Below are positions 16,436-24,318 of a DNA stretch of 24,318 nt, piece by piece. Every line of letters begins with the position of its first letter. Within the stretch, counting starts at the first letter, position 1. The position numbers and the translations under genes were made by a program. The DNA is from a virus. The notes beneath the pieces are model-generated. The model was not told the DNA's origin. It worked only from the letters and a program-made list of their open reading frames with translations, and made no database searches. Where the stretch lies: the IMG/VR virus record IMGVR_UViG_3300008261_000155, positions 1 to 24,318 of that record. One strand, written 5' to 3'.

Positions 16436-19400
16436 TGGCGATTAAAAAATATACTTGTCCCCCTACACCGGCTTCAGGTGCTGGTACATTCTCTGACGAT
16501 TTAGTTGGATTCCAATTAGTACAGGGTGGTGGATTAACGCAGGGTAATTTTAATTTTGTAACATCAATAACTGAAAAGAATAACCGTAACTTTATTACGG
16601 GAACATTTTCAGAACCAATAAATTTAACTAATTTAGGTATTGCTGATATTGCTCAATCAAAACAAGTATTTGAGAATAACTTTAAAGTTTACCCTAATTT
16701 TGATTTAAGTCAGGTTACGAATTTTACATTGTATGGTTCTTTAACTAAAAGAATTTCCGTGTCAGTTCAAAAAATAATTAGTTATTTCCCTGCGGCGATT
16801 GAGTCAACATTTGTTGGGGTTAATTATGTTACAGGTAAAACTGCTAATAACATACTTTATAATAAGTTAAACGATACAACAACATTTGACTTAGATATTA
16901 CAAGATTACGAAATCAATTTGATATTGATTTTACGAATGACTCAACAAGAAACTTAGAGTTGAGAGAAATACCTGTATCACCATTAAGAAATTTAACTGT
17001 TGAGTATAGTAGGTATGTTATGTATTACCAAAACGAGGTGTATGACATTATCTATATTCAATCAACTAACTCTTTAACCACCGGAACTTTAACGGTGTCA
17101 GTTAGTGGTAAACCATTTGGTGATAATACTGAAGTTTTTCAGAATATAGTTATTAGACCTAATGATTATGAGGTAAGTAAAGTTTTTAATGAGAATTTTG
17201 ATGAGGTTGAGAAATTCTTATTAAATAGACAGAGTAATCCTATATATACAAGTAATTTTACAGTTCCTGTTGAAAATGACGATGGTACTTACATTTCAAC
17301 TAAACAAAAATTGACTTGGCCTTTAAATGGTTCTTGGAATATTGATATTATGACAGGTTCGTTTAATCTATATTTGGAACGATTAAATGAAATAGTAGAA
17401 AACATTGATGGATATAAAACAAATTTAATATCAAGATTTTTAACTACAGGTTCATTTAAAGAGTTTGATACTATAGGGCAAAAAACTGAAAAGACGTTAC
17501 AAATATACGGTAGAAGTTTTGATGAAACTAAGAAATTTATAGACGCTTTGGCGTATATGAATTCGGTAAATTATAATATTGGTAATGACATACCGTCACA
17601 ATTACTTAAAAATTTAGCCCAAACATTAGGCTGGAATACAAATATTTCACCAATAACTAAAGATGATTTCTTAAAGTCGGTATTTGGTGAAAAAAATCAC
17701 GATAAATCTCAATTTTCGGGAACTAAAACTGAGTTAACACCGGATGAACTAAATTATCAATATTTTAGAAATTTAATTTTAAATTCGGCGTATTTGTTTA
17801 AATCAAAAGGTACACGTAAATCGGTTGAAACTTTAATGAGGTTGATTGGTGCTCCTGATGCTTTAGTTGAATTTAATGAATATGTTTACTTAGCTGATAG
17901 ACCAATTAATTTACGCCAATTTAATTCACAATACGCTCAAATTTCAGGGGGTACTTATGTGGAAGAAAAAATTGTTTTGGATGCTAATGACGTGTTTACA
18001 TTTCAGGGTGTGACATATACAGGGTTTACCACGGAGTTTTCAGTTAAGGATGTTTCATTAACAAGAAGTGAATTTCCAATGGATGATTATGGATATCCTA
18101 TGGCTCCTGATGACAGTGAAAGTTATTATTTCCAAATTGGTAGTGGATGGTTCGAACAAACTCCATCACATAGAGCACCCGAAGAGGTTAGTATAACAAG
18201 TAGTACATTTGTTGGTACTAACCCTAATTATCAAACAAGTTTAATACCTTATACTTACGGTCAAGTTTATCTTAATAGATTTAGAAGATTCCCATTTATG
18301 TCATTAGGTTATAATTTAACTAAAACTATTGATAATAATAAAAGTTGGGTGATTAATGAAGTTGGAACTAGAGCTAATTTAGATGGTGGTTATAATTCGA
18401 AATATATTGTTGATGATGAAAAATTAGTATTGAATGTTAAGAATATTGATTTACATATGAATCCTGCTCAAGGTTTGGTTTATGATGTGTGGTATATGTC
18501 AAGAGAGGTGAATTATCCGATACCAAATGAGGGGTTATTCTACGTGGCACCAACACACTGTGACCCAACACCGTATTCGACCAATATTATGAAAATGAGT
18601 AACACTCAGTTTACTGCTTCATTTCCAAACGTACAATATCCAATGAGAGGTGGTGTGGATTGGACTGAAATTGACCCAAAACCAAAGAGACAAACGTTTT
18701 TTGAATTTGCTCAATCATTTTGGAAGAATATGATTAACGTTAGAAATAGACAATATATGTCTAACGGTAAGTCAATGGGTTACCCAACTTTAGAGTCAAT
18801 TTATTGGAAATATCTACTATCTGAACAGGCTATTGGTGTTGAAAACAATAATTTCACATATGATACTATGATACAATATGTGAATGGTTTGGGTGACTAT
18901 TGGATTAGGTTGGTAGAACAAATGATACCGGCATCCACAATTTGGAACACAGGTGTTAAATATGAAAACTCGGTTTTCCATAGACAAAAACACGCTTGGA
19001 GGAGACAGAGAGGGTGTCAAATTGTTCCTGTACCTTGTAAACCTTGTTCTACGGTTAGTAACTTTTTACCAATTGATTGTCCTATCCAAAGTGTTGAATG
19101 TCCTATATATCCGTCAGGAACAAGTGCAACAATTACATCGTTTTCAGGTATTTTAGGTAAAGTAATTACCGATTATTTAACATCAATTGATAAAACTGCG
19201 GACAATTGTAATTTAAATGCACTTCAAACTGAATGGTTTGTTGACTTACGATTAAATGACTCTATTATAGTACAAAATAAGTTTTTTAATGGGTCGGGTT
19301 ATAACGTATCGGCATTCAGTTCACCGACTAATACTCAATGGTATAATGCTTTAGTTATTGCATTAGATGATTTAGGAACTAAAGGTTATGATTATACTTT

Positions 19401-19509
19401 AACCAATGATGGTAAAGTGGTTATTTATAATTCAATATGTTCTGAAGATGGTCAGGGTTTGAGGTTTAGAATTAATGTCGGAATAAATTTAAATTTATGT
19501 TGTAATTAA
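16435..19509 (+). CDS. Large baseplate protein with P2 gpI-like segment (1024 aa)
   Basis: This 1024-aa protein is probably a large wedge component. Around residues 390-485 it has an SQLLKNLAQTLGWNTN segment and YLFKSKGTRKSVETLMRLIG (453-472), resembling the helical KGT element of P2 gpI-type tail proteins. These relate to Afp12 and part of T4 gp7, so it may be the gp7/gpI counterpart. The N-terminal 350 residues are beta-rich. Near residue 850 a basic run (KHAWRRQRGC) leads into a cysteine-proline stretch, with C at the end of that run followed by CKPC, DCP and ECP motifs (about 860-890), a plausible zinc-binding or disulfide-linked knot. A small C-terminal domain ends in LCCN. The gene is coupled by TAATG overlaps at both ends. 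Baseplate identity is moderately supported; the exact counterpart is uncertain. Confidence 0.75.
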   Translation: MAIKKYTCPPTPASGAGTFSDDLVGFQLVQGGGLTQGNFNFVTSITEKNNRNFITGTFSEPINLTNLGIADIAQSKQVFENNFKVYPNFDLSQVTNFTLYGSLTKRISVSVQKIISYFPAAIESTFVGVNYVTGKTANNILYNKLNDTTTFDLDITRLRNQFDIDFTNDSTRNLELREIPVSPLRNLTVEYSRYVMYYQNEVYDIIYIQSTNSLTTGTLTVSVSGKPFGDNTEVFQNIVIRPNDYEVSKVFNENFDEVEKFLLNRQSNPIYTSNFTVPVENDDGTYISTKQKLTWPLNGSWNIDIMTGSFNLYLERLNEIVENIDGYKTNLISRFLTTGSFKEFDTIGQKTEKTLQIYGRSFDETKKFIDALAYMNSVNYNIGNDIPSQLLKNLAQTLGWNTNISPITKDDFLKSVFGEKNHDKSQFSGTKTELTPDELNYQYFRNLILNSAYLFKSKGTRKSVETLMRLIGAPDALVEFNEYVYLADRPINLRQFNSQYAQISGGTYVEEKIVLDANDVFTFQGVTYTGFTTEFSVKDVSLTRSEFPMDDYGYPMAPDDSESYYFQIGSGWFEQTPSHRAPEEVSITSSTFVGTNPNYQTSLIPYTYGQVYLNRFRRFPFMSLGYNLTKTIDNNKSWVINEVGTRANLDGGYNSKYIVDDEKLVLNVKNIDLHMNPAQGLVYDVWYMSREVNYPIPNEGLFYVAPTHCDPTPYSTNIMKMSNTQFTASFPNVQYPMRGGVDWTEIDPKPKRQTFFEFAQSFWKNMINVRNRQYMSNGKSMGYPTLESIYWKYLLSEQAIGVENNNFTYDTMIQYVNGLGDYWIRLVEQMIPASTIWNTGVKYENSVFHRQKHAWRRQRGCQIVPVPCKPCSTVSNFLPIDCPIQSVECPIYPSGTSATITSFSGILGKVITDYLTSIDKTADNCNLNALQTEWFVDLRLNDSIIVQNKFFNGSGYNVSAFSSPTNTQWYNALVIALDDLGTKGYDYTLTNDGKVVIYNSICSEDGQGLRFRINVGINLNLCCN

Positions 19510-21227
19510 TGAGTTGTACTTTAGCATATAGTCTTTCAGGAATAACAGGTGATTGTAGTAATCTTAGTGGGGGTTCATTCACGATAACGATTACGGGTAG
19601 TGCACCTACTTACTCAATTGAGTGGTTATTCCCATTTAGTAATACTGTTTTATTAGGGCCTGGTGTCAGTGCATATACCGAAACGGGTTTAACTGCGGGA
19701 ACGTACAACTTTAATATTGTTGATAGTTGTATTACCCCAAATAATACCAAGGTCTTAGCCTCAATTTATATTTCGAGTGGGTTGTGTTCAACAATTACCG
19801 GTGTAACAAATACCGTCTGTCATTTAGATAATGGTTCATTATCGGCCACTACACAATATGATTATGGTAGTAATTTATACTTATTATATCACTCAACTTT
19901 AGGGTATATCACATCAGGAACCACCAATTTAAATTCAGGTCGTTCATTTGATAATTTGTCCGCGGGAACGTATTATATTAAAGTTATTGATAGTGGAGGA
20001 TGTACCGCAACTACAAATAGTGTAATTATACAAGATTCAACAAATTTAGATTATGAATTATTTGTAGTTAATGACGCGGGTTGTAACGTTAATTCGGGTA
20101 AAATTTTTATTAATAATATTAATGGTACACCGCCTTACACTTATTTATGGTCTAATGGTGAAACAACATCGTCAATAAGTGGGTTAACTTCTGGGTCTTA
20201 TAGTGTAACTGTTAGTGATAATTCAGGATGTGTTGTTAATAAGACTGCTGAAGTATTAAAAGTTCCTTTAGTCGGACAAGCGGGTGTTTTTGTTACTCAA
20301 CCGGCTTGTTTTGGTAGTAATGGTTCAATTGGTATTGTACTTTCAGGTGGGACTCCACCATTTTTTTATTCAGGGTCAAACGGAACAACTTCGGTTACTT
20401 TCGATAGAGATATTAGTTTTTTTGGGTTAGGTGCGGGTACGTTCACTTATTTCATTCAAGATGCTGGTTTATGTTCGTTTACAGGTGATGTTACGTTAAT
20501 AACACCATCATCGTTTAACATAGTGTCAATAACAACGACCAATTCTCAGTGTGGTAATAATCAAGGGTCAATAAATGTTAACGTTTCAAACGGAAGTCAA
20601 CCATATGTTTATTCAATAGTTAACTCAACTGGTGTTGAAAGTTCTATTAGTACGACATTACCAACATACAGTTTTACACAATTAGCATCAGATACTTATA
20701 CGTTTTCAATAACTGACAATAGTGGGTGTGAATATACTAATCAATACACAATTTTAAATGAGGAAGTTTTTACTTTTGATTTTGATGTCACGGGTACTAC
20801 TTGTTCTAAAAATAATGGTATTGTTAAAATTGACGTTGTTGGAGGTACAGGTCCATATATATATGAACTGAATGGTGAAAGTCAACAAACTAATTTAACT
20901 ACGGCGACTTTTGGTTCGTTACCTTCAGGTAGTTATACCGTGAACGTTACTGACACAGGTGAAAATTGTATCCAATCTTCAACTTTGTTTGTTACTACCT
21001 CAGATGGTGTTGATTTTATTTATAATTCAGGTAATCCTACTTTATCTAATGGTGGATTTATTGAATTATTCATAACTACGGGTAAAGCACCTTACACAAT
21101 TGAGTGGAGTGACAACGTTAATGGTCAAACAGGTTTACTTGTCACAGAATTGTCCGCAGGAACTTATACTGTTAAAGTGACTGATAATAATGGTTGTTTT
21201 AAAATTAAAACAATAATACTTGTTGGG
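19509..21227 (+). repeat. Seven tandem SprB-like protein repeats
   Basis: Approximate residue borders of the repeats are 1-90, 91-177, 178-252, 253-333, 334-418, 419-500 and 501-573. Each runs from a Cys-x-x-x-NG/SG turn and a first strand, through a G-x-x-P-Y/F turn, to a G-S/T-Y-x-V/I-x-V/I-x-D close, usually followed by a GC pair. The first repeat is the most diverged, and the seventh lacks the leading cysteine. The DNA copies have diverged strongly, so this is an old duplication rather than a recent expansion. Confidence 0.85.
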
Positions 21228-22526
21228 GTTAGTTGTAGTGTTACTTATAGTTTATATAATTTATGTGATGATGACTTTACTAATAATGGTGAATTATTAG
21301 AAAAAACACCGTTATTAATGTTAAATGAGGGTTATGCTGATTTAATAACCAATGAAGAAAATTGTATTTTAAATGAAGCGATTTTTCAAGCAATCACGAT
21401 TGTTGGTGGTGTTAGTGCAACCTCAATATTTTATACAAGTACATCGTTGACTGATGCGCCAAGTGAAACGTTATTCGCAACTACTGTTAGAAATTTATTA
21501 TTGACTTATGAAGGTATTGGTAATGTTGCGATAAATACTAACACTAATAAAATTACAATAACTTCTGATTGTGGGTCTGAAGTTAGTTTATTAGATTCTG
21601 ATATTTCAGTTAATTTAAAAATTAATTACGATATATCTTGTGCTTGTAGTAAGAGTTGTAATCCGTATGAATTTGTTGGTAGAATTGATTTTATGGATGA
21701 TGAATACAATGTACCAACACATCAAGAACTAACATCATTTGGGTCACCTAATTGTTTGTGTGACTATACAAGTAAGGAAAATGTTCAATTGTCATATACT
21801 AACGCAATTAATGCGGATTCAATTGTATCAATGACTCGTGAAGGTTTATTTACATTTACACAAGAATCGGTGAATTATGCGTTAAATTTATATAGTGGTT
21901 TTTGTGGTGGTGATGTTGGGTTTAATGAACCGACAGTTGATTATATTAAAGGACACTCATTTCCTGGTAACTTTTTCTTTAAAGGTCGACCTTTAAAAAT
22001 TAGAGGTTATAGAAATATTAAAGCGTCTCAAACTGAAGGTTGGTATACTAGTTCTGTTGGGTCAATTTTATCGGCGTATACTGACGATATACGATATATT
22101 AGGGCGGTTAGTGATGTTGGTGATTTACCACTTACAGGACAACCCGGTGACATTATTAATGTTGGAACGGTAACTTCATCAGTTGGTTATGCTTGGAATC
22201 CGGTTACTAGTAGTTGGTCAACATCATTTTTTGATGATATTGATAATTATGTTTTGGTTGAGATTAGACAAAAAAGAGATGCGATGATTGAAGCTAAAAA
22301 TCAAATGGTGTTAGCTATGAAACCATTTACTTGGTCGAATAATTATATGTTATTACATTCTATTAGACGTTGGGTATTTACTAATACACCACTTCAGACA
22401 GGTAATGAAATTATTGAAAATAATGGTGCTGATTTACCTTGTGGTTATTCTCAGAATTTAAATGATTGTGGTAGTCTTGACCCATTCTGTGGACCTAATA
22501 AACAAGACGATAATGATTTATGTTAA
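19509..22526 (+). CDS. SprB-repeat tail/adhesin protein (1005 aa)
   Basis: The first 573 residues are seven tandem SprB-like repeats of about 75-90 residues each, a module known from gliding adhesins of Flavobacterium and other Bacteroidota surface proteins. The clearest is the third (GTPPYTYLWSNGETTSSISG, 206-225), with closing strands such as AGTYTVKVTDNNGC (550-563). There is no signal peptide and no type IX sorting domain, so it is not a secreted host adhesin. Its place right after a baseplate gene (TAATG overlap) makes it a virion protein. Residues 574-1005 are non-repeat and Cys-rich. They include a VGDLP-type phage-tail beta module (869-903) closing on SSW, a coiled, basic helix (EIRQKRDAMIEAKNQM) and a C-terminal cluster of four cysteines. 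It is a likely host-binding fibre or tail spike, which is inferred from domains and position. Confidence 0.82.
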   Translation: MSCTLAYSLSGITGDCSNLSGGSFTITITGSAPTYSIEWLFPFSNTVLLGPGVSAYTETGLTAGTYNFNIVDSCITPNNTKVLASIYISSGLCSTITGVTNTVCHLDNGSLSATTQYDYGSNLYLLYHSTLGYITSGTTNLNSGRSFDNLSAGTYYIKVIDSGGCTATTNSVIIQDSTNLDYELFVVNDAGCNVNSGKIFINNINGTPPYTYLWSNGETTSSISGLTSGSYSVTVSDNSGCVVNKTAEVLKVPLVGQAGVFVTQPACFGSNGSIGIVLSGGTPPFFYSGSNGTTSVTFDRDISFFGLGAGTFTYFIQDAGLCSFTGDVTLITPSSFNIVSITTTNSQCGNNQGSINVNVSNGSQPYVYSIVNSTGVESSISTTLPTYSFTQLASDTYTFSITDNSGCEYTNQYTILNEEVFTFDFDVTGTTCSKNNGIVKIDVVGGTGPYIYELNGESQQTNLTTATFGSLPSGSYTVNVTDTGENCIQSSTLFVTTSDGVDFIYNSGNPTLSNGGFIELFITTGKAPYTIEWSDNVNGQTGLLVTELSAGTYTVKVTDNNGCFKIKTIILVGVSCSVTYSLYNLCDDDFTNNGELLEKTPLLMLNEGYADLITNEENCILNEAIFQAITIVGGVSATSIFYTSTSLTDAPSETLFATTVRNLLLTYEGIGNVAINTNTNKITITSDCGSEVSLLDSDISVNLKINYDISCACSKSCNPYEFVGRIDFMDDEYNVPTHQELTSFGSPNCLCDYTSKENVQLSYTNAINADSIVSMTREGLFTFTQESVNYALNLYSGFCGGDVGFNEPTVDYIKGHSFPGNFFFKGRPLKIRGYRNIKASQTEGWYTSSVGSILSAYTDDIRYIRAVSDVGDLPLTGQPGDIINVGTVTSSVGYAWNPVTSSWSTSFFDDIDNYVLVEIRQKRDAMIEAKNQMVLAMKPFTWSNNYMLLHSIRRWVFTNTPLQTGNEIIENNGADLPCGYSQNLNDCGSLDPFCGPNKQDDNDLC

Positions 22527-22537
22527 TATTTTAAGTT

Positions 22538-23233
22538 ATGTATTTTTTTGATATAATGGATTATTACTTATTTGCGGGTAATTCGTGGCTCGAAACAGGT
22601 AATGCTGGTGGGATAGTTGGTTGTGGTGGAGGACCATTACCTACGGATTGGGCTGATTTTTTCGGAACCGCACTTGCGACTCGTGATGCGTTTTATAAGG
22701 GTACTTATCAATGGTTTATTACTTCAGCCAGTTCAGGTTATACTGAAAATTTGGACCAAGGTTGTTCTCCAGCATATTTGGATTTGTGGGTTAATATGAT
22801 TGAAAAACAAATTGAATATGAAAAGTATTTTTTTATTTTGGTTAAAACTATATATTTGTTTAGATTAAATTATGACTATAGTTTACCAAATCAGTCATCA
22901 TATCCGACATATGAAGATTATTTTGAGTTTGCTTACAATTACAGTCCTTGGAGTCAACAAACAGGTACAACAACAGACACAAGAAATATGGTAATTAATC
23001 CTTTTCCACCTATTCAATTTAGTGCGGTTAGTGTTACTTATGATTTTGGGACATCATTTGAAAATTCGGATTTAGAAACATTAGTTACTAATTATGACAC
23101 GGCAATGAAAGAATATATGTGTTCAATTAAAAATATGTGGTCAGTTATTGATGGTGATACTTTTGACGAATTATGGGTTGATGATGATGGAAACTTTATT
23201 CCGAATTCAGGAACAACTTATTGTTTACTATAA
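22538..23233 (+). CDS. Probable tail/receptor-binding accessory protein, paralog of next gene (231 aa)
   Basis: This 231-aa protein has no recognised catalytic domain. It starts MYFFDIMDYY and closes with a VIDGDTFDEL segment (203-212). Both ends match those of the next gene (MYFFDFYDYC and CVDGDTF), while the middles differ, so the two are paralogs or share assembly ends. The middle has a Gly-rich loop (GIVGCGGGPLPTDW, 25-38), a Trp-rich stretch and helical segments rich in aromatic residues (about 82-112). It lies 11 bases after the SprB-repeat gene, in the place where tail-fibre or fibre-assembly genes usually sit. It may be a tip protein or a chaperone for the repeat protein. The ATG at 22538 is supported by the matching start of the neighbour. 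Confidence 0.7.
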   Translation: MYFFDIMDYYLFAGNSWLETGNAGGIVGCGGGPLPTDWADFFGTALATRDAFYKGTYQWFITSASSGYTENLDQGCSPAYLDLWVNMIEKQIEYEKYFFILVKTIYLFRLNYDYSLPNQSSYPTYEDYFEFAYNYSPWSQQTGTTTDTRNMVINPFPPIQFSAVSVTYDFGTSFENSDLETLVTNYDTAMKEYMCSIKNMWSVIDGDTFDELWVDDDGNFIPNSGTTYCLL

Positions 23234-23253
23234 ATTTTAAAGAGATTTGATTT
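23234..23253 (+). promoter_or_regulatory. Leader with TTTTAAAGAGAT motif
   Basis: The 20-base gap between the paralogous genes contains TTTTAAAGAGATTTGATTT directly before ATG. It closely resembles the leader of the gene at 15527 (TTTAAAAGAGATTAAATA). The AAAGAGAT part sits about 8 bases before the start codon and may act as a weak ribosome binding site. Confidence 0.4.
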
Positions 23254-24288
23254 ATGTATTTTTTTGATTTTTATGATTATTGTTACCAACGAGTTATTGG
23301 GTCTAACTCCGAAAATATATTTATAACTCCGGTTGGTGGTGTTTGGTCGGATATGGAATCAACATATAGGTACAGTGTAGGTGCTTTATTGAAATCAGTC
23401 GGTCAATGGTATGATATGTCTAATGCTGAAACAATTACGTATCAGTATAACCCAAGTGTTAATTTGAGTTGGCCATCAAATACTAATGATTATAATTTGT
23501 ATAGTGGTCCTTGGACATTTACAGGTTCGTATGGTGATGATGGTCACACACTTAACCCAATTGTTTTAGATACTGTATTTGAAATGAATAATGTTCCGTC
23601 GTCAAATCTTTATATTGGTAGTAATGGTTATATTACGTTAGGTAGTGGTGATTCGAGCCGTTTAACAGTACCAAGTGTAGGTCCACCGGCTACAATATGT
23701 GGAAATCCGGGTGACAATTGGTTAAACGCTGGAGCTCAATCTAATAGTGATGGTGATATTCAAAATGCTTGGTATCGAACAGGTGCTGATGGAAGTGGGA
23801 AATATTATGTTAAAATATTGGTTTATAGTGGAACTTACAACGCAATCACAACACCAACTTCTTGGATTGGTAATTTATATAGAGATAGTCAATATCAATG
23901 GTTTGAGTCTAGAGCTAAATCAAACCTAAGAGGTAATGCGGGTCCTTTTAATGCGACTAGTGTTGCTCAACCCTCATCAACAACAAGTAGAGTTTGGAGA
24001 GGTGATTTAAACGGTCAAAATTGGGTTTATATGGGTACGGGTAGTGTTACAACAACAAGAACTTGTCCTGAATGTGAAACTTATTACACCCAATTTACGG
24101 CAACAACATTGAGTATTTCATCATTTTGGGATGATGCTGATAATAATTTTGTGAATACAACTCAGGCGGATTTCACAACCTACGTTCAAAATATGTATCA
24201 CCAACAATGTTTATTAAAACAATTATTAAAATGTGTTGATGGTGACACGTTTCCTACTTTTACTAATTTAACGTTTAATAATTACTAA
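23254..24288 (+). CDS. Probable receptor-binding tail protein with beta-sandwich module (344 aa)
   Basis: This 344-aa protein is framed by the same ends as its upstream neighbour: MYFFDFYDYC at the start and CVDGDTF (327-333) near the end. Between them is a beta-sandwich module with SNLYIGSNGYITLGSG (117-132) and a TGADGSGKYYVKILVYSGTY segment (176-195). This is the GSNxYITFG-type pattern that I associate with phage tail and adhesin domains facing the host surface. A C-x2-C pair (TCPEC, 270-274) precedes the C-terminal helical part. It is most likely a host-recognition component whose middle has been swapped in on a conserved scaffold. The leader TTTTAAAGAGAT lies just before its ATG and resembles that of the gene at 15527. 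The function is inferred. Confidence 0.72.
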   Translation: MYFFDFYDYCYQRVIGSNSENIFITPVGGVWSDMESTYRYSVGALLKSVGQWYDMSNAETITYQYNPSVNLSWPSNTNDYNLYSGPWTFTGSYGDDGHTLNPIVLDTVFEMNNVPSSNLYIGSNGYITLGSGDSSRLTVPSVGPPATICGNPGDNWLNAGAQSNSDGDIQNAWYRTGADGSGKYYVKILVYSGTYNAITTPTSWIGNLYRDSQYQWFESRAKSNLRGNAGPFNATSVAQPSSTTSRVWRGDLNGQNWVYMGTGSVTTTRTCPECETYYTQFTATTLSISSFWDDADNNFVNTTQADFTTYVQNMYHQQCLLKQLLKCVDGDTFPTFTNLTFNNY

Positions 24289-24306
24289 TCATATTTAGTT
24301 ATTAAA
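24274..24306 (+). other. AT-rich hairpin across the last stop codon
   Basis: TTTAATA (24274-24280) pairs with TATTAAA (24300-24306), and ACTAA (24284-24288) pairs with TTAGT (24295-24299) around the loop TCATAT, with a 3-base bulge. It includes the stop codon of the 344-aa gene. It has no GC content in the stem apart from two pairs and no clear T-run after it, so it is a weak terminator candidate at best. The window ends 12 bases later. Confidence 0.25.
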
Positions 24307-24318
24307 AATAATTAATAT

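Noticed and set aside
19509-22526. A host gliding-motility gene (sprB-like) or a bacterial contig with a prophage remnant
   Set aside because: There is no signal peptide, no type IX sorting C-terminus and no gliding gene nearby. It overlaps a baseplate gene and has a phage-tail VGDLP-type module.
22538-24288. Diversity-generating retroelement acting on the tandem paralogs
   Set aside because: No reverse transcriptase, template repeat or adenine-biased variable repeat pair is seen. The differences span whole middles rather than scattered codons.
24289-24318. Confident terminator at the window end
   Set aside because: The hairpin is almost entirely A-T with a bulge and no T-run, and the sequence stops 12 bases after it.
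1-24318. tRNA genes, CRISPR arrays, insertion sequences, integrase or attachment sites
   Set aside because: Apart from gaps of at most about 100 bases, the window is filled by the listed genes. No cloverleaf, spaced direct-repeat array or transposase/integrase motif was seen.

Overview
The window looks like part of the genome of a contractile-tailed (myovirus-type) phage, probably a large one, that infects a Bacteroidota host. All supported genes are on the + strand. They are tightly packed, AT-rich and use ATG starts, mostly without clear Shine-Dalgarno sites. The phage assignment rests on a gp25-type wedge protein followed directly by a gp6/Baseplate_J-type wedge protein and then a run of very large Asn/Ser/Thr/Tyr-rich structural proteins. 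The Bacteroidota assignment is an inference. It rests on SprB-like repeats (best known from gliding adhesins of Flavobacterium and relatives), a PKD domain, the scarcity of Shine-Dalgarno sites and the eukaryotic-like class Ia ribonucleotide reductase.

Layout. (1) Positions 17-3439 are a nucleotide-metabolism pair, nrdB then nrdA, which together reduce ribonucleoside diphosphates for phage DNA synthesis. All catalytic residues I can check are present. (2) A perfect 10-bp-stem intrinsic terminator at 3457-3490 separates this from the next block, followed by a short region with a palindrome and a direct repeat that could be a promoter or operator. (3) Positions 3536-19509 are the baseplate block: gp25-like, gp6-like, a 1934-aa protein with a carboxypeptidase-regulatory-like domain and a striking hydrophobic segment, four further structural proteins (587, 270, 402 and 302 aa, one with a PKD domain), and a 1024-aa protein with a P2 gpI-like segment. 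Order and content recall W-J-I of P2 and Afp9-Afp11-Afp12 of contractile injection systems, with five extra genes inserted between J and I. (4) Positions 19509-24288 are a probable receptor-binding block: a 1005-aa protein with seven tandem SprB-like repeats, then two genes with matching N- and C-terminal ends but different middles.

Many gene borders overlap or nearly touch (TAATG at 16433 and 19507, a 14-nt overlap at 13464, gaps of 1-3 nt elsewhere), which suggests co-transcription and translational coupling. Three of the longer gaps carry related AT-rich leaders of the form TATTTATTT-AAAAGA or TTTTAAAGAGAT just before the start codon. I see no tRNA, rRNA, CRISPR array, insertion sequence or integrase. 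No intergenic stretch exceeds about 100 bases. Functions beyond the RNR subunits, gp25 and gp6 are inferences from position, motifs and composition.
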